The notes: generated by a model not told the origin, from the sequence alone. 64,000 nt of DNA from Zoroaster sp. YZ-2022 (GCA_029582265.1 CM055835.1:14315498-14379497), one strand, 5' to 3'. Positions 42,601 to 53,939 are shown, counted from the stretch's first letter. Numbers and translations: made by a program.

Positions 42601-45600
42601 TAAATGAAGGGATTCAACTGGAAAAAAATCATGGTTATAATAATCGGTCTTTTCTCTTTCCTTTAGGTTTGGAAGACAGGTCCGCCGATTTCCTTGAAAT
42701 ACAGCCGTGCTATGAAGGATTTATTCCGCTGGCAGTACACTCAATTCTCACAGTTCAATGCCAGTGATACACTGCTGCTGGTATCTGGCGTTCACTTCGG
42801 TCCCAACAGCACTTCGGGAGAGATCGCCGTCTTCAACCTAAAAGGTCAGGGATCAATTTCATAAATTTGCTGAGCTCAGAAAAGTTACGCTTAGCAAAAA
42901 TATGTTACCAGCCAAATTGCCAAAAAGGTTCTTAGAAAGGCACTACAAGTGTTTATTAGAGTACTATTATTTTTGTAGAGACCCGGGCCGAATTCCATAA
43001 CGCTGCTTACCGGTAATCAAATTTTCGTGCTAACTATAGCAGACAAATTTGCTTAAGCATTTGAAGCGTATTTCACATCAAGAAAATTCAGTGGATTTGT
43101 ATTGTTGCGTCGCTCTTTTGCTAGCAATAACGGCAGGCAAGTTAGCATGCCTTTCTCTATGCTTAACAGTTAGCAGCGCTATGAAATGAAAAACGTACGG
43201 TAAGCAAAAAATCGGCTGGTTAGCAGCTCTATGAAATTGGGCCCAGTTGAAAAAAACAAATAAGTTGCGGTACAAATCTTCTTTTTTTGTTACAGATGAC
43301 TTTGCACTGCAGGCCCGTGTGCTTAACAAGCCTTACGACATCTTTGGCTGCTGGCTTAATAACTCCCACCTTCTTTCCGGCAATCTCCACTACCTCGGTC
43401 ATCTCTCCTCTTGCTCTGCCCTTTGGCTGAACAAGGCCACCCAGGAGGTCCTATCTGAGCAGGAGTCAGTCATCATGCGCCTCTTCAAATTCCTCAACAT
43501 TAACGCCAGCTCTGTGCGCAGTATCACTGTTGCCAATTGCCGCAATCTCGGCAAAGGGGAGGACTACGTGAAGTCGTCCTTGCAGCCAGTTAACTACAGG
43601 GACTATGATTCATCGTCACAGAGGGGACTCAACTCAAGTGGTCCGATGCCAGACTCGAGTGAGAGTGAGATTGAGGGTAAAGTAGGAGCGAGTTGCTGCT
43701 ACATGTATGAAAGTGACACGGAAATGACCGCCAGCGAAAGCGAGATTGGACAGAGCGGGATGGACCTTGGTCAGGGGTCATGTGATCAGGGAAGTACATG
43801 TAGCAGTGCAAGTGGGGCTTTGCCCAAGATGTCTGGTGCCTGGCCTGTCCTGCATCAAAGTAGGAGTGATCCGTGTTTACCGTCCGAGGACACAGACCAA
43901 GCCAGGAAGGCACGTGCAATAGCAACCATTAACCAGCTGTATCAGCAGCAGCAGAAGCAACAATGGCAATCTAACTGCCACTCGATGTCATATCACCAAG
44001 TGCAATCCAGTGAAGTGAGCTCAGACGATGCCACTTTATCCCAGAGCCGACCGACAAAGCAATCCCAACCCCTGGGGATGTCAAAGCGAGCCTCCCCAGT
44101 CAAGAGAGATGTCAGCGACGTCAGTGGCACGCCCCCGGACGTCCTACGGAAGAGTCTCCGCACCGAGCCTGCCGAGGAAAGCCAGCCGAGCACGTCATCT
44201 GGATACTCAAGCAGCAATGGCATGCAGGTCAACCGAGGGCCTACAGATACCTGTTACAAGAGCCTGTGGCTGAGGGTCCGACAAGCAGAAATGAGACGGG
44301 GCGGCGAGAACTACGACGAGGACCTGTTTCGGATTTTGATCGAGGGGATCAACCCGAATTATCGGGCTGCCCAGTCTGAGGACCATGCTGACATGGGGGG
44401 CAATTGGGGTGCCTCTGACGGGAAGAGAGCATCTGGTCCACCCAAGCAGGGACTAGGAAAGGATGGGGCCTCTTCAAGCGCTTTAGGTATGTAAAGTGAG
44501 AATTGAATTTCAGTCCTACAATGTAGTCCACAAATAAATATGACTTGTGGCAAAAGATCTTTAATAACGCAGCAGCTATTATGTTTTCTCAACTCAAAGA
44601 AAATAAGAACAATGACATTATAATACTTTGATTTCTGACATGGCTATTTTGAGGGACTACACTATTGGTTATTAAAAAATTAAATTTTTACATAGGCTTG
44701 ATGTTAGTATTTTGAACAAACCAAACTCTTGTCAAGGAGCAAAATTACACAAACAAAAATTAAGCATTTTCAAGCTTTTCAAGCTTTTCAAGATGGCCTA
44801 ACTATTACAGACTGGGGAATGAAGGTTAATGATCAACAATTATCAGTTTTGACAGTTCATTGAAAACAACAGAACCAGACAGATGCAAAGAGACATTTAG
44901 TAATGAAAAGGCTGAATTGCTTACATTGTCTTTACAGGAGAAGCCTCAGGCTCCCTCCAACCTCTGGACCTCAGGGAGAGCCAGTCCTGCACAGTAAGCT
45001 CCCGCTGCAGCTCCAGCGACACCGTCCTCTCCAGTCCCGACTGCGACCACTCCTCCTCCCTCACCTTCGCCGCCGAGAGCAGCAGCACCAGCGACATCAT
45101 CCGGGCCTGGGGGAAACAGTTCAACTTCGGCAGCACGGAGAGTCTGGACGACGAGCCGTCCATCCACTACCTGGACCGCCGGCGGGGATTCAGTGACCCC
45201 GAGCTCTCCAGCCACTCCCAGCTCTCCAGCCACTCCCAGCAGCGAGACACCCTCCCGCAGCAGCGACAGGAGACCGAGGAACTCAGAAACATGTCCAGCA
45301 GTAGCACGTCGGACTCGCAGTCGCAGGAGTACTCGTACAGGACTCACAAGGTGCGGCGGCGGAAGGCCTCCCCACCTAAGGAGGAATACCAGCATCTGGT
45401 CTTCACCCGCGGCAGCCAGGCCTACACACCGCACCAGATCGGCATTAAGCGGATAGACTCCACCATGGCCAACACACTGAAGGGACCGTTGGGGGCCAGC
45501 TGTAAACCTGAGGATACCAGGGAAGGCAGAGGGGTGCAGGATGGGGAGCAGGAGCAGCCGGGGGGTGTGGAGTTTGACAAGGTAGACCATGTGATTGAGT

Positions 45601-48289
45601 TGAATGGCCATGCTATCGGGATGGCACTATCGCCAGATCATAGGTAAGGATTACCTCATCAAAGAACTGTTGAGGAAAAACAACATAAAAACAGATGTCA
45701 ACCCCTTTAATATATGCGAGTCAAATTAAAATGAGCTAAAAATCGTATATTCAATTCACATTAATTTCCATATTTCCGTTTGTGGCTTGGGTGGTGTCTT
45801 CCATTTTGTGGATCTTCAAGCAATATGACTGAAACTACCGTGAGACTACACGGCCATCATTGGCTGGCCGGCCGGCTACACAACCACATCCGGTGGTGGG
45901 CTGTAGGTGCGTGATAATGGTTGCACACTGCATTGCATGTCCCGATGTACTTGTGTCTCAGGACTGGAATCCTGTGCCACAGGATTTCAAACTATCCAGT
46001 ATAGAAATGCTTCAATTTTTACTGGTAAAGACAAACTCTGTCATCTTTTATTGATAATCTGTGAAAGGAAATTGGCAAGATTACTTTGAAAAGTTGGAAA
46101 ATGAGCGGTGGTTGGAAAAAAATTTTTTTTTGTCACTGGTGGTCGCGGGATCCTGAGTGCCAGTTGGGGTTTCCGGCACCGTTGGCAGAACCCTGACAAC
46201 AGTTTTTGTTGTTTTCTCAAAATCGTGAGCCCCTATTTTGATGATACTTTGCCAGGTTCATTTTATGATATTTCTTGAAAACTAGAGGGTTGAAAAAAAC
46301 GTACATAGTACATTACCAACTACAAATGTACCTTCCCTTTAATAATTCCATCACCTTGTTTTATGTCCACAGATACCTCTATGTAAATTGTCGTTGCTGG
46401 CCTCAAGACTATATGATCTCTGACCCCCTGACCCCACCCCCAATAGCACAGGAGATTGAGATTCGCGTGTACGACCTTGTTAACCTGACCGAAGTGAAAC
46501 GACTGCACGGGCACAAGGCTTTTTCGCCCAATGATGAGTTCAACTTCATCTTTCTGGATGTCAGTGACCTTTATGTGGCAAGGTAAGGTCAGAGGTCAAA
46601 TCCGTACCCTCTTTGCTATCCTGTTGGTGTGTCACTTCGCATGTGCTGGCTCCAACAATCATCAGAAGCCATTGGAAATGCATTAAGGATTTACGCAAGA
46701 AATTAGAAAGCTTGGGACCTGTCTTTAACATATGTGTTGTAAAGACTCAAAATCTTATTAACAAAGCCAGTTAAAATCAAGGAATTTAAGTTAAATTACA
46801 CACAACGGTGTGCCAGCTTTGGAACTGGAAGTAGCAAAAAGAATGCGTGTACTACCAATGCGCGCATGTATTACGTATTGACTTATGACCAGGATACTTA
46901 AAGGCAACATAATAATAATAATAATAATGTAGACTTATATAGCGCACGTATCCACCAAACTGGTGCTCAAGGCGCATTGAGGTGTCGTGGCCGAGCGGTC
47001 TAGCTTACCGGATTCAAGTTCTGGTGTTATCAACATAATGTGGGTTCGAATCACGGCCGTGACACTTGTGTCCTTGAGCAAGACACTTAATCATAATTGC
47101 TTCTCTCCACCCAGGGGTTAAATGGGTACCTGTGAAGGCAGAGTTGGTTTGCTCTATATGCGCTAGAAATGGCAGCAATTGAGCTGTATACTCCCCAGGG
47201 AGCTGAGATGGTTTCAGGAACGATTTATGAGCCTTATGAGCAGGGATAATAATATAATGCGCCTTGAGCACCACTTAGTTGGTGGATACGTGCGCTATAT
47301 AAATCCACACATTATTATTATTATTATTATTATTATATTATTACCCCTGCTCATCGGGCTCATAAATCATTCCTGAAACCATCTCAGCTCCCTGGGGAGT
47401 ATACAGCTCAGTTGCTGCCATTACAGCGCATATAGGGCTAATCAAACACAACAACCAACTCTGCCCTCACAGGTACCCATTTACCCCTGGGTGGAGAGAA
47501 GCAATTATGGTAAAGTGTCTTGCTCAAGGACACAAGCACCCCGGTCGCGGCTGGGATTCGAACCCACATTCTGATGACTCGGCCATCAGAACACAAATCT
47601 GATGCACTAAACCGCTCGACCATGGCACTCCATATTCTATTGGTAAACTACCATGTGTCTAAACTGATGTGTCTCATTTCATGTGACTAAAAATATAAAA
47701 CAACTGACCTGTAAAAGCTAACATTGTGTCGTTTACAACCAAATAGTGACAATGCATTCAGAAATCGGCAAACAACTCTATCTTCATTTTAACATAGTTT
47801 ACATTATTTCTATTACACTATTGGTAATCTAGAAAAATAAATGATCATAGTTTTACATGAAACTAATACTTGATGTAATGTTGATGATGGTAAGAAACAT
47901 CCCTTGATATATTTTCTGCATTAGGTGTTATTGTTTTTAGAGTAAAATGAGTAAAATAATTTTCTAAAATTAATTTCTGTATTCATGACTTACTAAAATG
48001 ATTTGTAGTATGGTTTTATTCAGAAACACATAAAAGATAGCAAAATAAATAAAAGGATATTTAAAAAAAAATTGTTTTCCAATTCAGTGGAGCCGAGGAC
48101 AGGCAGGGTTACATCTGGGACCGTTACTATGGGGTACTTCTTGCCAGACTCCCCCACCGGGACGTCGTCAACTCAGTCGCCTTCAACCCCAGGGACCCAG
48201 AGATGATGATCACTGCCAGCGATGACCACACCCTCAAGGTTTGGTTCTCGCACCACAAAGCCATGATGGCCAAGGACATAGGTCATTGA
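39478..48289 (+). CDS. FBXW5: F-box/WD repeat-containing protein 5 (seven coding exons)
   Basis: Substrate-recognition subunit of SCF (SKP1-CUL1) and, in mammals, also CUL4-DDB1 ubiquitin ligases. Exons 39478-39682, 41226-41383, 42667-42844, 43296-44486, 44938-45643, 46373-46582 and 48088-48289 join in frame with GT-AG borders to 949 codons plus TGA. Order: F-box (about residues 10-55), first WD40 (KEHTDQVLHVSFSHNGK, CSKDGTIKVW), YTQFSQFNASD and SGEIAVFNL segment, KPYDIFGCWLNNSHLLSGNL, a Ser-rich insert (about 272-725), then YTPHQIGIKRI, DHVIELNGHAIGMALSPDHR, SPNDEFNFIFLDVS and the last WD40 (GAEDRQGYIWDR ... TASDDHTLKVW). Human FBXW5 is 566 aa; the extra length is almost all in the insert. 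The A just before ATG follows an AG acceptor-like site, so an upstream noncoding exon is likely. Confidence 0.95.
39700..40330. repeat. dispersed 'GGATACCCG' repeat in FBXW5 intron 1
   Basis: Several words (TACGGGTAATTGGAACC, ATGGAACAGG, GTCGGGTATC) recur in inverted form at about 48420-48490, beyond FBXW5. GATACCTTCTGCTATATACT is also doubled locally near 39820-39890. Element ends are unclear. Confidence 0.5.
40370..40703. mobile_element. MITE with 22-bp terminal inverted repeats
   Basis: AAAAAAGTCTCTGGTTTCTG on the left, CAGAAACCGGAGACTTTTTT on the right. Lies in FBXW5 intron 1. No coding capacity or clear target duplication. Confidence 0.7.
41226..41383 (+). CDS. FBXW5: FBXW5 coding exon 2 (first WD40)
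   Basis: Acceptor TTTGCAG|GTCATACC, donor ATCAAG|GTGAAC. Encodes VPSVEVQVLKEHTDQVLH and the start of WD40 blade 1. Phase 0 at its end. Confidence 0.93.
42032..42172 (+). repeat. hammerhead-like dispersed repeat, copy 2, with inverted ends
   Basis: The core 42049-42161 matches 13461-13570. It is bordered by GACTAATTGCGGTGACA on the left and TGTCACCGCAATTAGTC on the right. Located in FBXW5 intron 2. Confidence 0.75.
42051..42090 (+). ncRNA. candidate hammerhead ribozyme motif
   Basis: CTC-CTGAGGA-[7-bp hairpin CGATCAG/CTGATCG]-AAACGTC-GAG. It has the CUGANGA box, GAAA, a minimal ACGU stem III, a GUC cleavage triplet and a short stem I (CTC/GAG). Such minimal motifs with ...GAAACGUC occur in Penelope-like elements. 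The base of stem II is imperfect (an extra C before the stem or loss of G12 to pairing), so activity is uncertain. Confidence 0.4.
42500..42563 (-). mobile_element. SINE fragment (V-domain-like part)
   Basis: Minus-strand piece with GTCCCTGAGCAAGATACTTA and CTTCTCTTCACCCAGGAG, matching the body of the SINEs at 37733 and 38594. Confidence 0.7.
42667..42844 (+). CDS. FBXW5: FBXW5 coding exon 3
   Basis: Acceptor CTTTAG|GTTTGG, donor CTAAAAG|GTCAGG. Encodes VWKTGPPISLKYSRAM, FRWQYTQFSQFNASDTLLLV and SGEIAVFNLK, conserved in vertebrate FBXW5. Confidence 0.93.
42966..43243. mobile_element. MITE of the 'CAATTTCATAGAGCTGC' family
   Basis: GGGCCGAATTCCATAACGCTGCTTACC on the left (internal part) mirrors GGTTAGCAGCTCTATGAAATTGGGCCCA on the right, about 25 bp each. 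In FBXW5 intron 3. Related words occur at 50260-50548 and 56096-56210. Confidence 0.7.
43296..44486 (+). CDS. FBXW5: FBXW5 coding exon 4 (includes Ser-rich insert)
   Basis: Acceptor TGTTACAG|ATGACT, donor GCTTTAG|GTATGT. The first ~90 codons are conserved (KPYDIFGCWL, SGNLHYLGHLSSCSALWLNK). The rest (about 300 codons) is Ser/Gln-rich and predicted disordered, with one ordered-looking island CYKSLWLRVRQAEMRRGG ... EDLFRILIEGINPNYR. Confidence 0.92.
44938..45643 (+). CDS. FBXW5: FBXW5 coding exon 5
   Basis: Acceptor TCTTTACAG|GAGAAG, donor CATAG|GTAAGG. Ser-rich insert continues to about codon 725, including a duplicated SSHSQLSSHSQ. The conserved HLVFTRGSQAYTPHQIGIKR and VDHVIELNGHAIGMALSPD follow. 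Markedly GC-rich compared with the window. Confidence 0.92.
46373..46582 (+). CDS. FBXW5: FBXW5 coding exon 6
   Basis: Acceptor GTCCACAG|ATACCT, donor GGCAAG|GTAAGG. Encodes YLYVNCRCWPQD, PLTPPPIAQEIEIRVYDL and SPNDEFNFIFLDVSDLYVA. Confidence 0.93.
46915..46979 (-). mobile_element. SINE 3'-tail fragment
   Basis: (ATT)n tail plus the last ~50 bp of the tRNA-Leu SINE in minus orientation, abutting the head of the next SINE at 46980. Confidence 0.75.
46980..47336 (+). mobile_element. tRNA-Leu-derived SINE in FBXW5 intron 6
   Basis: Full-length plus-strand copy: head GTGTCGTGGCCGAGCGGTCT, B box GGTTCGAATC, body and (ATT)n tail. Confidence 0.9.
47337..47632 (-). mobile_element. tRNA-derived SINE, second subfamily
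   Basis: Minus orientation, sharing an AT-rich tail-to-tail junction with the preceding SINE. The body is as in the other copies but the head differs (GTGCCATGGTCGAGCGGTTT, long variable-arm region, GGTTCGAATCCCAGCC). Confidence 0.85.
48088..48289 (+). CDS. FBXW5: FBXW5 coding exon 7 (last WD40, stop)
   Basis: Acceptor CAATTCAG|TGGAGC. Encodes GAEDRQGYIWDRYYG, RLPHRDVVNSVAFNPRD and TASDDHTLKVWFSHHKAM; TGA at 48287-48289. Confidence 0.94.
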
Positions 48290-49185
48290 CTCTTAACCTT
48301 AATTATTCGACCCCTGACCCTCTTTGATAACAGTGAGTAGCAATTGGTTTTCGACAACTCAATCTGTTCATAGTTTGGTGATTCATGCATCTGAAACATT
48401 TGAAGACATATAGGGCTGTGCCGGATACCCGACCAAAACGGTCATTACCTGGTTCCATTTTTCAGTTCCAATTACCCGTAAACGACTTTTTAAAATTTGG
48501 ACTTGACATTTGAGCGTGTGAAACAGAAATCTGTGACTCTTGAACAGTGCACTTGTACAGACAATTATCTTTAAATTCAAGAGATTACACTCCAATAAAG
48601 AAAAGATCGATAGTATGGTATCCTCTGTATTATAAAAGCCAATTTGTTATCATTTACAGTACATGTATTTGTACACCACCGGAGGCATGTTTTCAACAAA
48701 AATGAAAACGGGTATCCGCTTCCAAAATATCCGAAAACGCACACCCCTGAAGACATATGTCTTGATTTTTAAACCTCACAATCCTACCCACATTATATAG
48801 TCCATTTAACATTTGTTGCGAGTTCCGATTTCAGCAAACCTTAAAGCAAAATATCTAGAAACACACATGGTTTGTTGAACACTGTAAAATGCATTTGTTC
48901 AATTACAGCAGCTTTTCAAATTGGCCCAGTGATTTCCACAAAACTCATTACAGTCCGCATTCAGTTGTAAAACTCCAATAAATTTAACTCCTGTTAATGA
49001 CTTTTACATGTGTGCTAATTTTTCTGAATCTGTAACACCTGTGAAATCCTTGTACCAGTCCCTTGGGGGAATGGACAAATAAAAATCAAATGTTGTTCAC
49101 AGTGCTTTAGTGTATGCTTATACTACCAATATTGTGCAATGTAATTTAATTTGAGAAAATAACGTTTGACGTACCGAACTGGCTA
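48290..49185. other. FBXW5 3' UTR and intergenic
   Basis: Candidate poly(A) signals AATAAA at about 48594 and 49077. 48415-48760 carries the inverted copy of the GGATACCCG repeat seen in intron 1. No other gene. Confidence 0.5.
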
Positions 49186-49190
49186 GATGG

Positions 49191-49697
49191 AAGCTTAGGC
49201 AATAACACAATAATATCAAATATCGTGATACCTTTTATTATTTGATTACAATATCAAGAACTTTTTAAAGTTTTTATTGAGATATCGGCAAATCTCAATT
49301 AATCCTAACTCCCTAAGCATTGCTAGTGAACAATAAAAATCCTTCAAAATCCTCCAACTGCCATTGTTGTCTAGGGAGTTAGGGTTAACAAAATATATCG
49401 CGATTGAAAAAAATCTCCATTGTGAGCCAATTCAGAAATTCCATGGAAACAAAATTAGGACAGTCTTTTCAGCTTTTGGAAGTGAGAAACAAAAGCAAAC
49501 TACTTCAGAAGTACATACACACTATACAAATGAATTTGCGATTTATTGTGACGCTTGTAGAAGGGTACATACCTGTGGTTATCAGCTGTAAAGCAATCAT
49601 GCATGAATGAAACAAAAATAATCACAATACCATCGAAAATCGCAATATGTTTGCCGATATATCGTGGATGAAAAAAATCGATATCGCCCAAACTTGG
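49191..49697. mobile_element. 'TGGGCGATAT' MITE, copy 1 with nested insertion
   Basis: Ends AAGCTTAGGCAATAAC and ATATCGCCCAAACTTGG. Homologous in inverted orientation to 53511-53936. Interrupted at about 49304-49390 by an 85-bp insert bounded by AACTCCCTAAGC / CTAGGGAGTT. Confidence 0.75.
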
Positions 49698-49699
49698 CT

Positions 49700-51418
49700 A
49701 GATGATTCCGTTTTGTTTTCCCCTCCAGCTTGTTCCCGGGTACCCATGTTTCTGGGAAAAGTTGAAATAGTGAGCTCAAAGTAATAAAAACAGATATAAT
49801 TGAAATATTTTAAAAAAGGGTTGGTTTATGCACATAAAATGGAAAAATTTTAAAACTTGAATGTAAAATGGAGTCATTAGTGCACGCTAACCAGTTTCTT
49901 ATGCCCTGGGGCGCGTTTTCGCAATCCTAACCAGAAACTTGTTTTCAGTTTGCGACGTTTTCAATCATCAATGTTTCTCAAAATATACGGTGTAAGTTAA
50001 TTTATTGCAAAATAGAACTTATTCGTGAGTGCTAGCAATAAACTTGAAAGATATACTGGTATACGAACAATCATTTCATCATGTTTTAACAAATAATTAA
50101 CAAAACTTTCGTTACTTTTTACAATCTGCCATCTTGAAACCAAGCGTAACCGATCACAAACTTCGGTTCACATTTGGTCAGAACAATGATGTCATCGCAG
50201 CACAACCGAACTCGCGAAAACGCCTAACCATGCAATGACCAAAGCCCAAACATGTTTTGCTTTTTGCTAAGCGACTCTTTTTGATAAGAATTATTTAACA
50301 GACTACCAGCCAAAGTAAAACTCGTTTTGTGTGAAGGTTTGGCTGGTAACCAACAAAACCCACTAAGCAAATATTGGCCCCAGAGGACAATTTCATAGAG
50401 CAACTAAGCAGACAAAATTGCTTACCAGAAACAATTGCTTAGTAGGTCACCAGCCAAACTGTTATACAAAATGTATCCCTTTTGGCTGGTAGTCTGTTTT
50501 TATATTGCTTAGCATAATTTTCTGCTTAACAGCTCTATAAAATTGGCACCTGGTGAGGAGCTGCTTTTCACCAGAATCTTTCACAGGATAATTGTTGTAT
50601 TATATTGAATATCATAAGATATTTGCTGTTGTGACAAAAGTCACGTACACACATAAGATAGCTGTTTTGATACATGTATAATGTGCGCAATGAATAACTA
50701 ACGGTTGTAAAGAAATTTATTAACAGACACGTACTTTCAATGCTTCGTTTTGTTCCTTTCTTTGGTGCTTTTAGAAAATGTTTATTTTGCCAATGGATTG
50801 CTTGTACAGAATTGATCGCTTTAGTGCATCAATATTGTATCATTAAGATACATATTAATATTATGTTGAAAGGTCGTATCTGTATGCATTTATTTTTGCA
50901 TAATTTTCAGATTTTTACAAATATTTTTTTTTAGGCCCCGATACACTATTGGTATTCTCGAAATACATTAATGATCACAGATGTTGATGATAGTATCAAA
51001 CATCCCTTGAAATATTTCTGTCTGAGGTGTTATCATTTTAATACAATTAAAAATTATTTTGCAAAGAATTTTTGTCTTCCTGAGACATCAATTCCACGTT
51101 GGAATGAATACCAAAAAAAAAATGTATTTTTACATTTTTCTTGTTAGAATCACAATGAATTCAGCTGAAACTTCCACCGGTTGGTTTCTATAATTCAGGC
51201 CTGTGATTTCAGGACTTTTTACAAATCTCCCTTTGCCTCAAACTTTTCTGGAAAGAAGAGAAGCAGCCGCTAAGGAAAGAAAGAAAGAAGTAGCCTGTAT
51301 TGTGTCTAGTTTCTTGTTTGTGGGGCTGTGGAGAGTCTGTAAATCACTTTTGTCAAATCACGCCCCTGATAAAGTATGGATGCAAATACAGACTTTTTAC
51401 CAATAGTGAAGACTAGCT
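49700..51418. other. intergenic with MITE fragments
   Basis: 50260-50548 contains two pieces of the ACCAGCCAAA...TTTGGCTGGT family with CATAGAGC/GCTCTAT ends. Otherwise AT-rich with no gene. Confidence 0.45.
50376..50548. mobile_element. MITE of the 'CAATTTCATAGAGC' family
   Basis: GACAATTTCATAGAGCAACTAAGCAGAC mirrors GTCTGCTTAACAGCTCTATAAAATTGG-like right end (each quoted in part). Internal ACCAGCCAAAC / TTTGGCTGGT inverted pair. Confidence 0.65.
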
Positions 51419-51422
51419 TTAA

Positions 51423-51666
51423 CCAGTTCGCGTCGGGAATAAAAAAGTTTTTCTGGGCCCCTGTGCGGGTTTCTTTTTCCCGCACACGCGTTAATGGAAG
51501 CTTCCACAGCACGTGGCCACGTCTTCCGAGCATGTCACCGTACACACATGGCTCAACCGAGCATGCACACAAATATATCAGAGTTTCCTATGGCGTGTTT
51601 AGACGCTCTCCGATCCATGGTGCAAAAAAAAATTGCGTGTATAACACGGCCTCCGATGCGAACTGG
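51423..51666. mobile_element. TTAA MITE family B (CCAGTTCGC), copy 1
   Basis: TTAA at 51419-51422 and 51667-51670 flank CCAGTTCGC ... GCGAACTGG. Homologous along its length to 62359-62613 (e.g. GGGAATAAAAAAGTTTTTC, GTGGCGTGTTTAGA-like, CTCTCCGATCC, ACACGGCCTCCGA). Confidence 0.9.
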
Positions 51667-52089
51667 TTAATAAGATTAAATATCATTTGGGTAAAATTAG
51701 TTATTACATTGATTTTAAGGGGCTTTCCGTACAATGAGTGCCAAAGGTGGTCCCCATTCAGTGTATTGAGTATCTTGAGTGCCATGCCTTCAGGGAACCT
51801 GTCCAAAATGGCCTCTGCATAATAAAATCTATACACGCTTTAGGGAATATTGTGCACAGAGGAAGTGCATGGTAAATCTCCATAGATTTGTATATGAAAA
51901 TCGTATTGATAAAGTTTGGGCTTCCTAAAAATTTATCAGTACAATTTCCATTTGTGCATAAGAGAGTTGGTAAATTACAACTTATCCTTGTGTATAACAT
52001 TCCCAAAAGCGTGTACTGGAATAAGTGCTGGGTACATGCACTGACATGTAATAAATGGCCAATATGAAATTAGTGTAGTAACGATGAAC

Positions 52090-52197
52090 GGGTCGTTGTC
52101 ACCCAGTGGTACCCAGGCAATCATAAAAGTACATAAACCTGTATAGGATTGCAAATGCCTGGGTACATTTTTGGAGTACCCTAGGTAACAACGACCC
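52090..52197. mobile_element. 108-bp palindromic MITE (GGGTCGTTGT)
   Basis: GGGTCGTTGTCACC...GCC on the left mirrors GCCTGGGTAC...GGTAACAACGACCC on the right. A solo arm lies at 55043-55084. Confidence 0.75.
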
Positions 52198-52449
52198 AGT
52201 CTTCTGATGTAGGAATTATCTAAAGAAATGTCGAACATTTCTGGAATATTTTATTATTAATGTGCAATGTGATACAAACCACTGCAAAATGTTACCATCT
52301 ACTTTAAAGTTTTCTCTAGGAGCCTAAATTTTATTGGTATCTGTAGTTCATTAAATATCAAGAGAATGTTAGATTAAAACAAGAGTATTGAATGCCGTCC
52401 ATATTGCATTCACCAGGAGAACTGGCATTTTCTGCATGTTTAACGTGTG

Positions 52450-52811
52450 GTGAATAATAATGAAGGCATTTTTAAAGCGCTCTTACATGACGTACATGTA
52501 TCACAGCTCTGTACATTATTACCCCTGTTCATCAGGCACGTAAATCATTCCTGAAACCATCTCAGCTCCCTGGGGAGTATACAGCTCAATTGCTGCCATT
52601 TTGGTACATATGAGCTAATCAAACACAACAACCAACTCTGCCCTCACAGGTACCAATTTACTCCTGGGTGGAGTGAAGCAATTATGGTAAAGTGTCTTGC
52701 TTGAGGACACAAGCACCACGGTCGCGGTCGGGATTCGAACCCACATTCTGACGACTCAGCCATCAGAACACAAATCCAATGCACTAAACCGCTCGGCCAT
52801 GGCACTCCATG
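52450..52811 (-). mobile_element. tRNA-derived SINE, second subfamily
   Basis: Minus orientation; head ends at about 52811 (CCATGGCACTCCAT on plus), B box GGTTCGAAT-type at 52733-52743, body as in 47337-47632. Tail side near 52450. Confidence 0.85.
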
Positions 52812-52814
52812 AGA

Positions 52815-53510
52815 GTGGAATCTTTGACCGAATGAACTGAAAGTTATGTAGATGTCGTTTTAGCATTTTGGCAAAGCACAATGTATATAGAGAGGTTGTA
52901 TATGATTTCATAGGTCCAAAGGGTGCCCTCACTGAGGTCAAGAGAAGATCTCACGTTGGCTAATGTACACCATGTAACATAGATTATGATTGTAGTGTGG
53001 TCCTGTAAAATCGACGTTCAAAAACTCAAATAAAATATATGCAGGTGTTTTGTTAAAAGTGCTGTTGTACCGCAGTCTACACTAAATTTCAATGGCAGAT
53101 TGAAGAAGAAAGGCACACTACTATGAAATGTGGAATAATAATGCAAAAGAATAGGCAAATTCTGAATAATGTTTTATCTGATGCATTACTCTCAGGTTTT
53201 GTTGATAATAACTAGGTTAATAACAGCCAAATCTAGGTTAATATACACCCCCCCCCCCCCCCCATTTCTACTCAATGCCTATTTTGATTTGCCATTGATT
53301 AAATCTATTGGTGTTTTATAGACCAGAAAATATCAGGGATTTGACTCAGTCGGTTGACCAGTCATTGAGACTTGGTAATTTTTTTCAAAGCCTGGGGCTA
53401 TTATGTAAACAATGAAATGGAAGTTTATATGCATATTATAACACGTGCATAATTATAATGTCAGACTCGGGCTAGAGTGTTGGATGCAAATATTCTTAGT
53501 AAGCTTGGGC
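52815..53510. other. intergenic, no gene seen
   Basis: Poly-C run around 53249-53265. No ORF or RNA of note. Confidence 0.4.
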
Positions 53511-53936
53511 GATATTGATTTTTTCATCCACGATAATATTGGCAAACATATATCGCGATTTTCGATAATATCGTGATTATATCGCAATTATTTTGCGATT
53601 ATTTTTCATTCATACATAATTGCTTTAGAGCCGATAACTACAGGTATGTACCCCTCTACAAGCATCACAATAAATCGCAAATTCGTATGTGCTTCTGAAG
53701 TAGTTCGCTTTTGTTTCTCACTTCCGAAAGCTGAAAAGACTATCCTAATTTTAGTTTCCATGGAATTTCTTGGAATTTCTTGGAAATGACTTGACTTACA
53801 ATGGTGATTTTTTTTTAATTGCGATATATTTTTTTTAAATCGCGATTTGCCAATATTTCAATAACTTGAAAAGTTCTCGATATCGTAATTGAATAAAAAA
53901 AGGGTATCGCGATATTCGATATTATCACCCAAGCTT
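53511..53936. mobile_element. 'TGGGCGATAT' MITE, copy 2
   Basis: AAGCTTGGGCGATATTGATT ... AATATCACCC-type end ...ACCCAAGCTT. Intact relative to copy 1, opposite orientation, ends symmetrical. Confidence 0.8.
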
Positions 53937-53939
53937 AAT

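Noticed and set aside
44946..45611. 221-aa open frame on the minus strand opposite FBXW5 exon 5
   Set aside because: Shadow of the GC-rich coding exon; the plus strand has conserved protein and splice sites.
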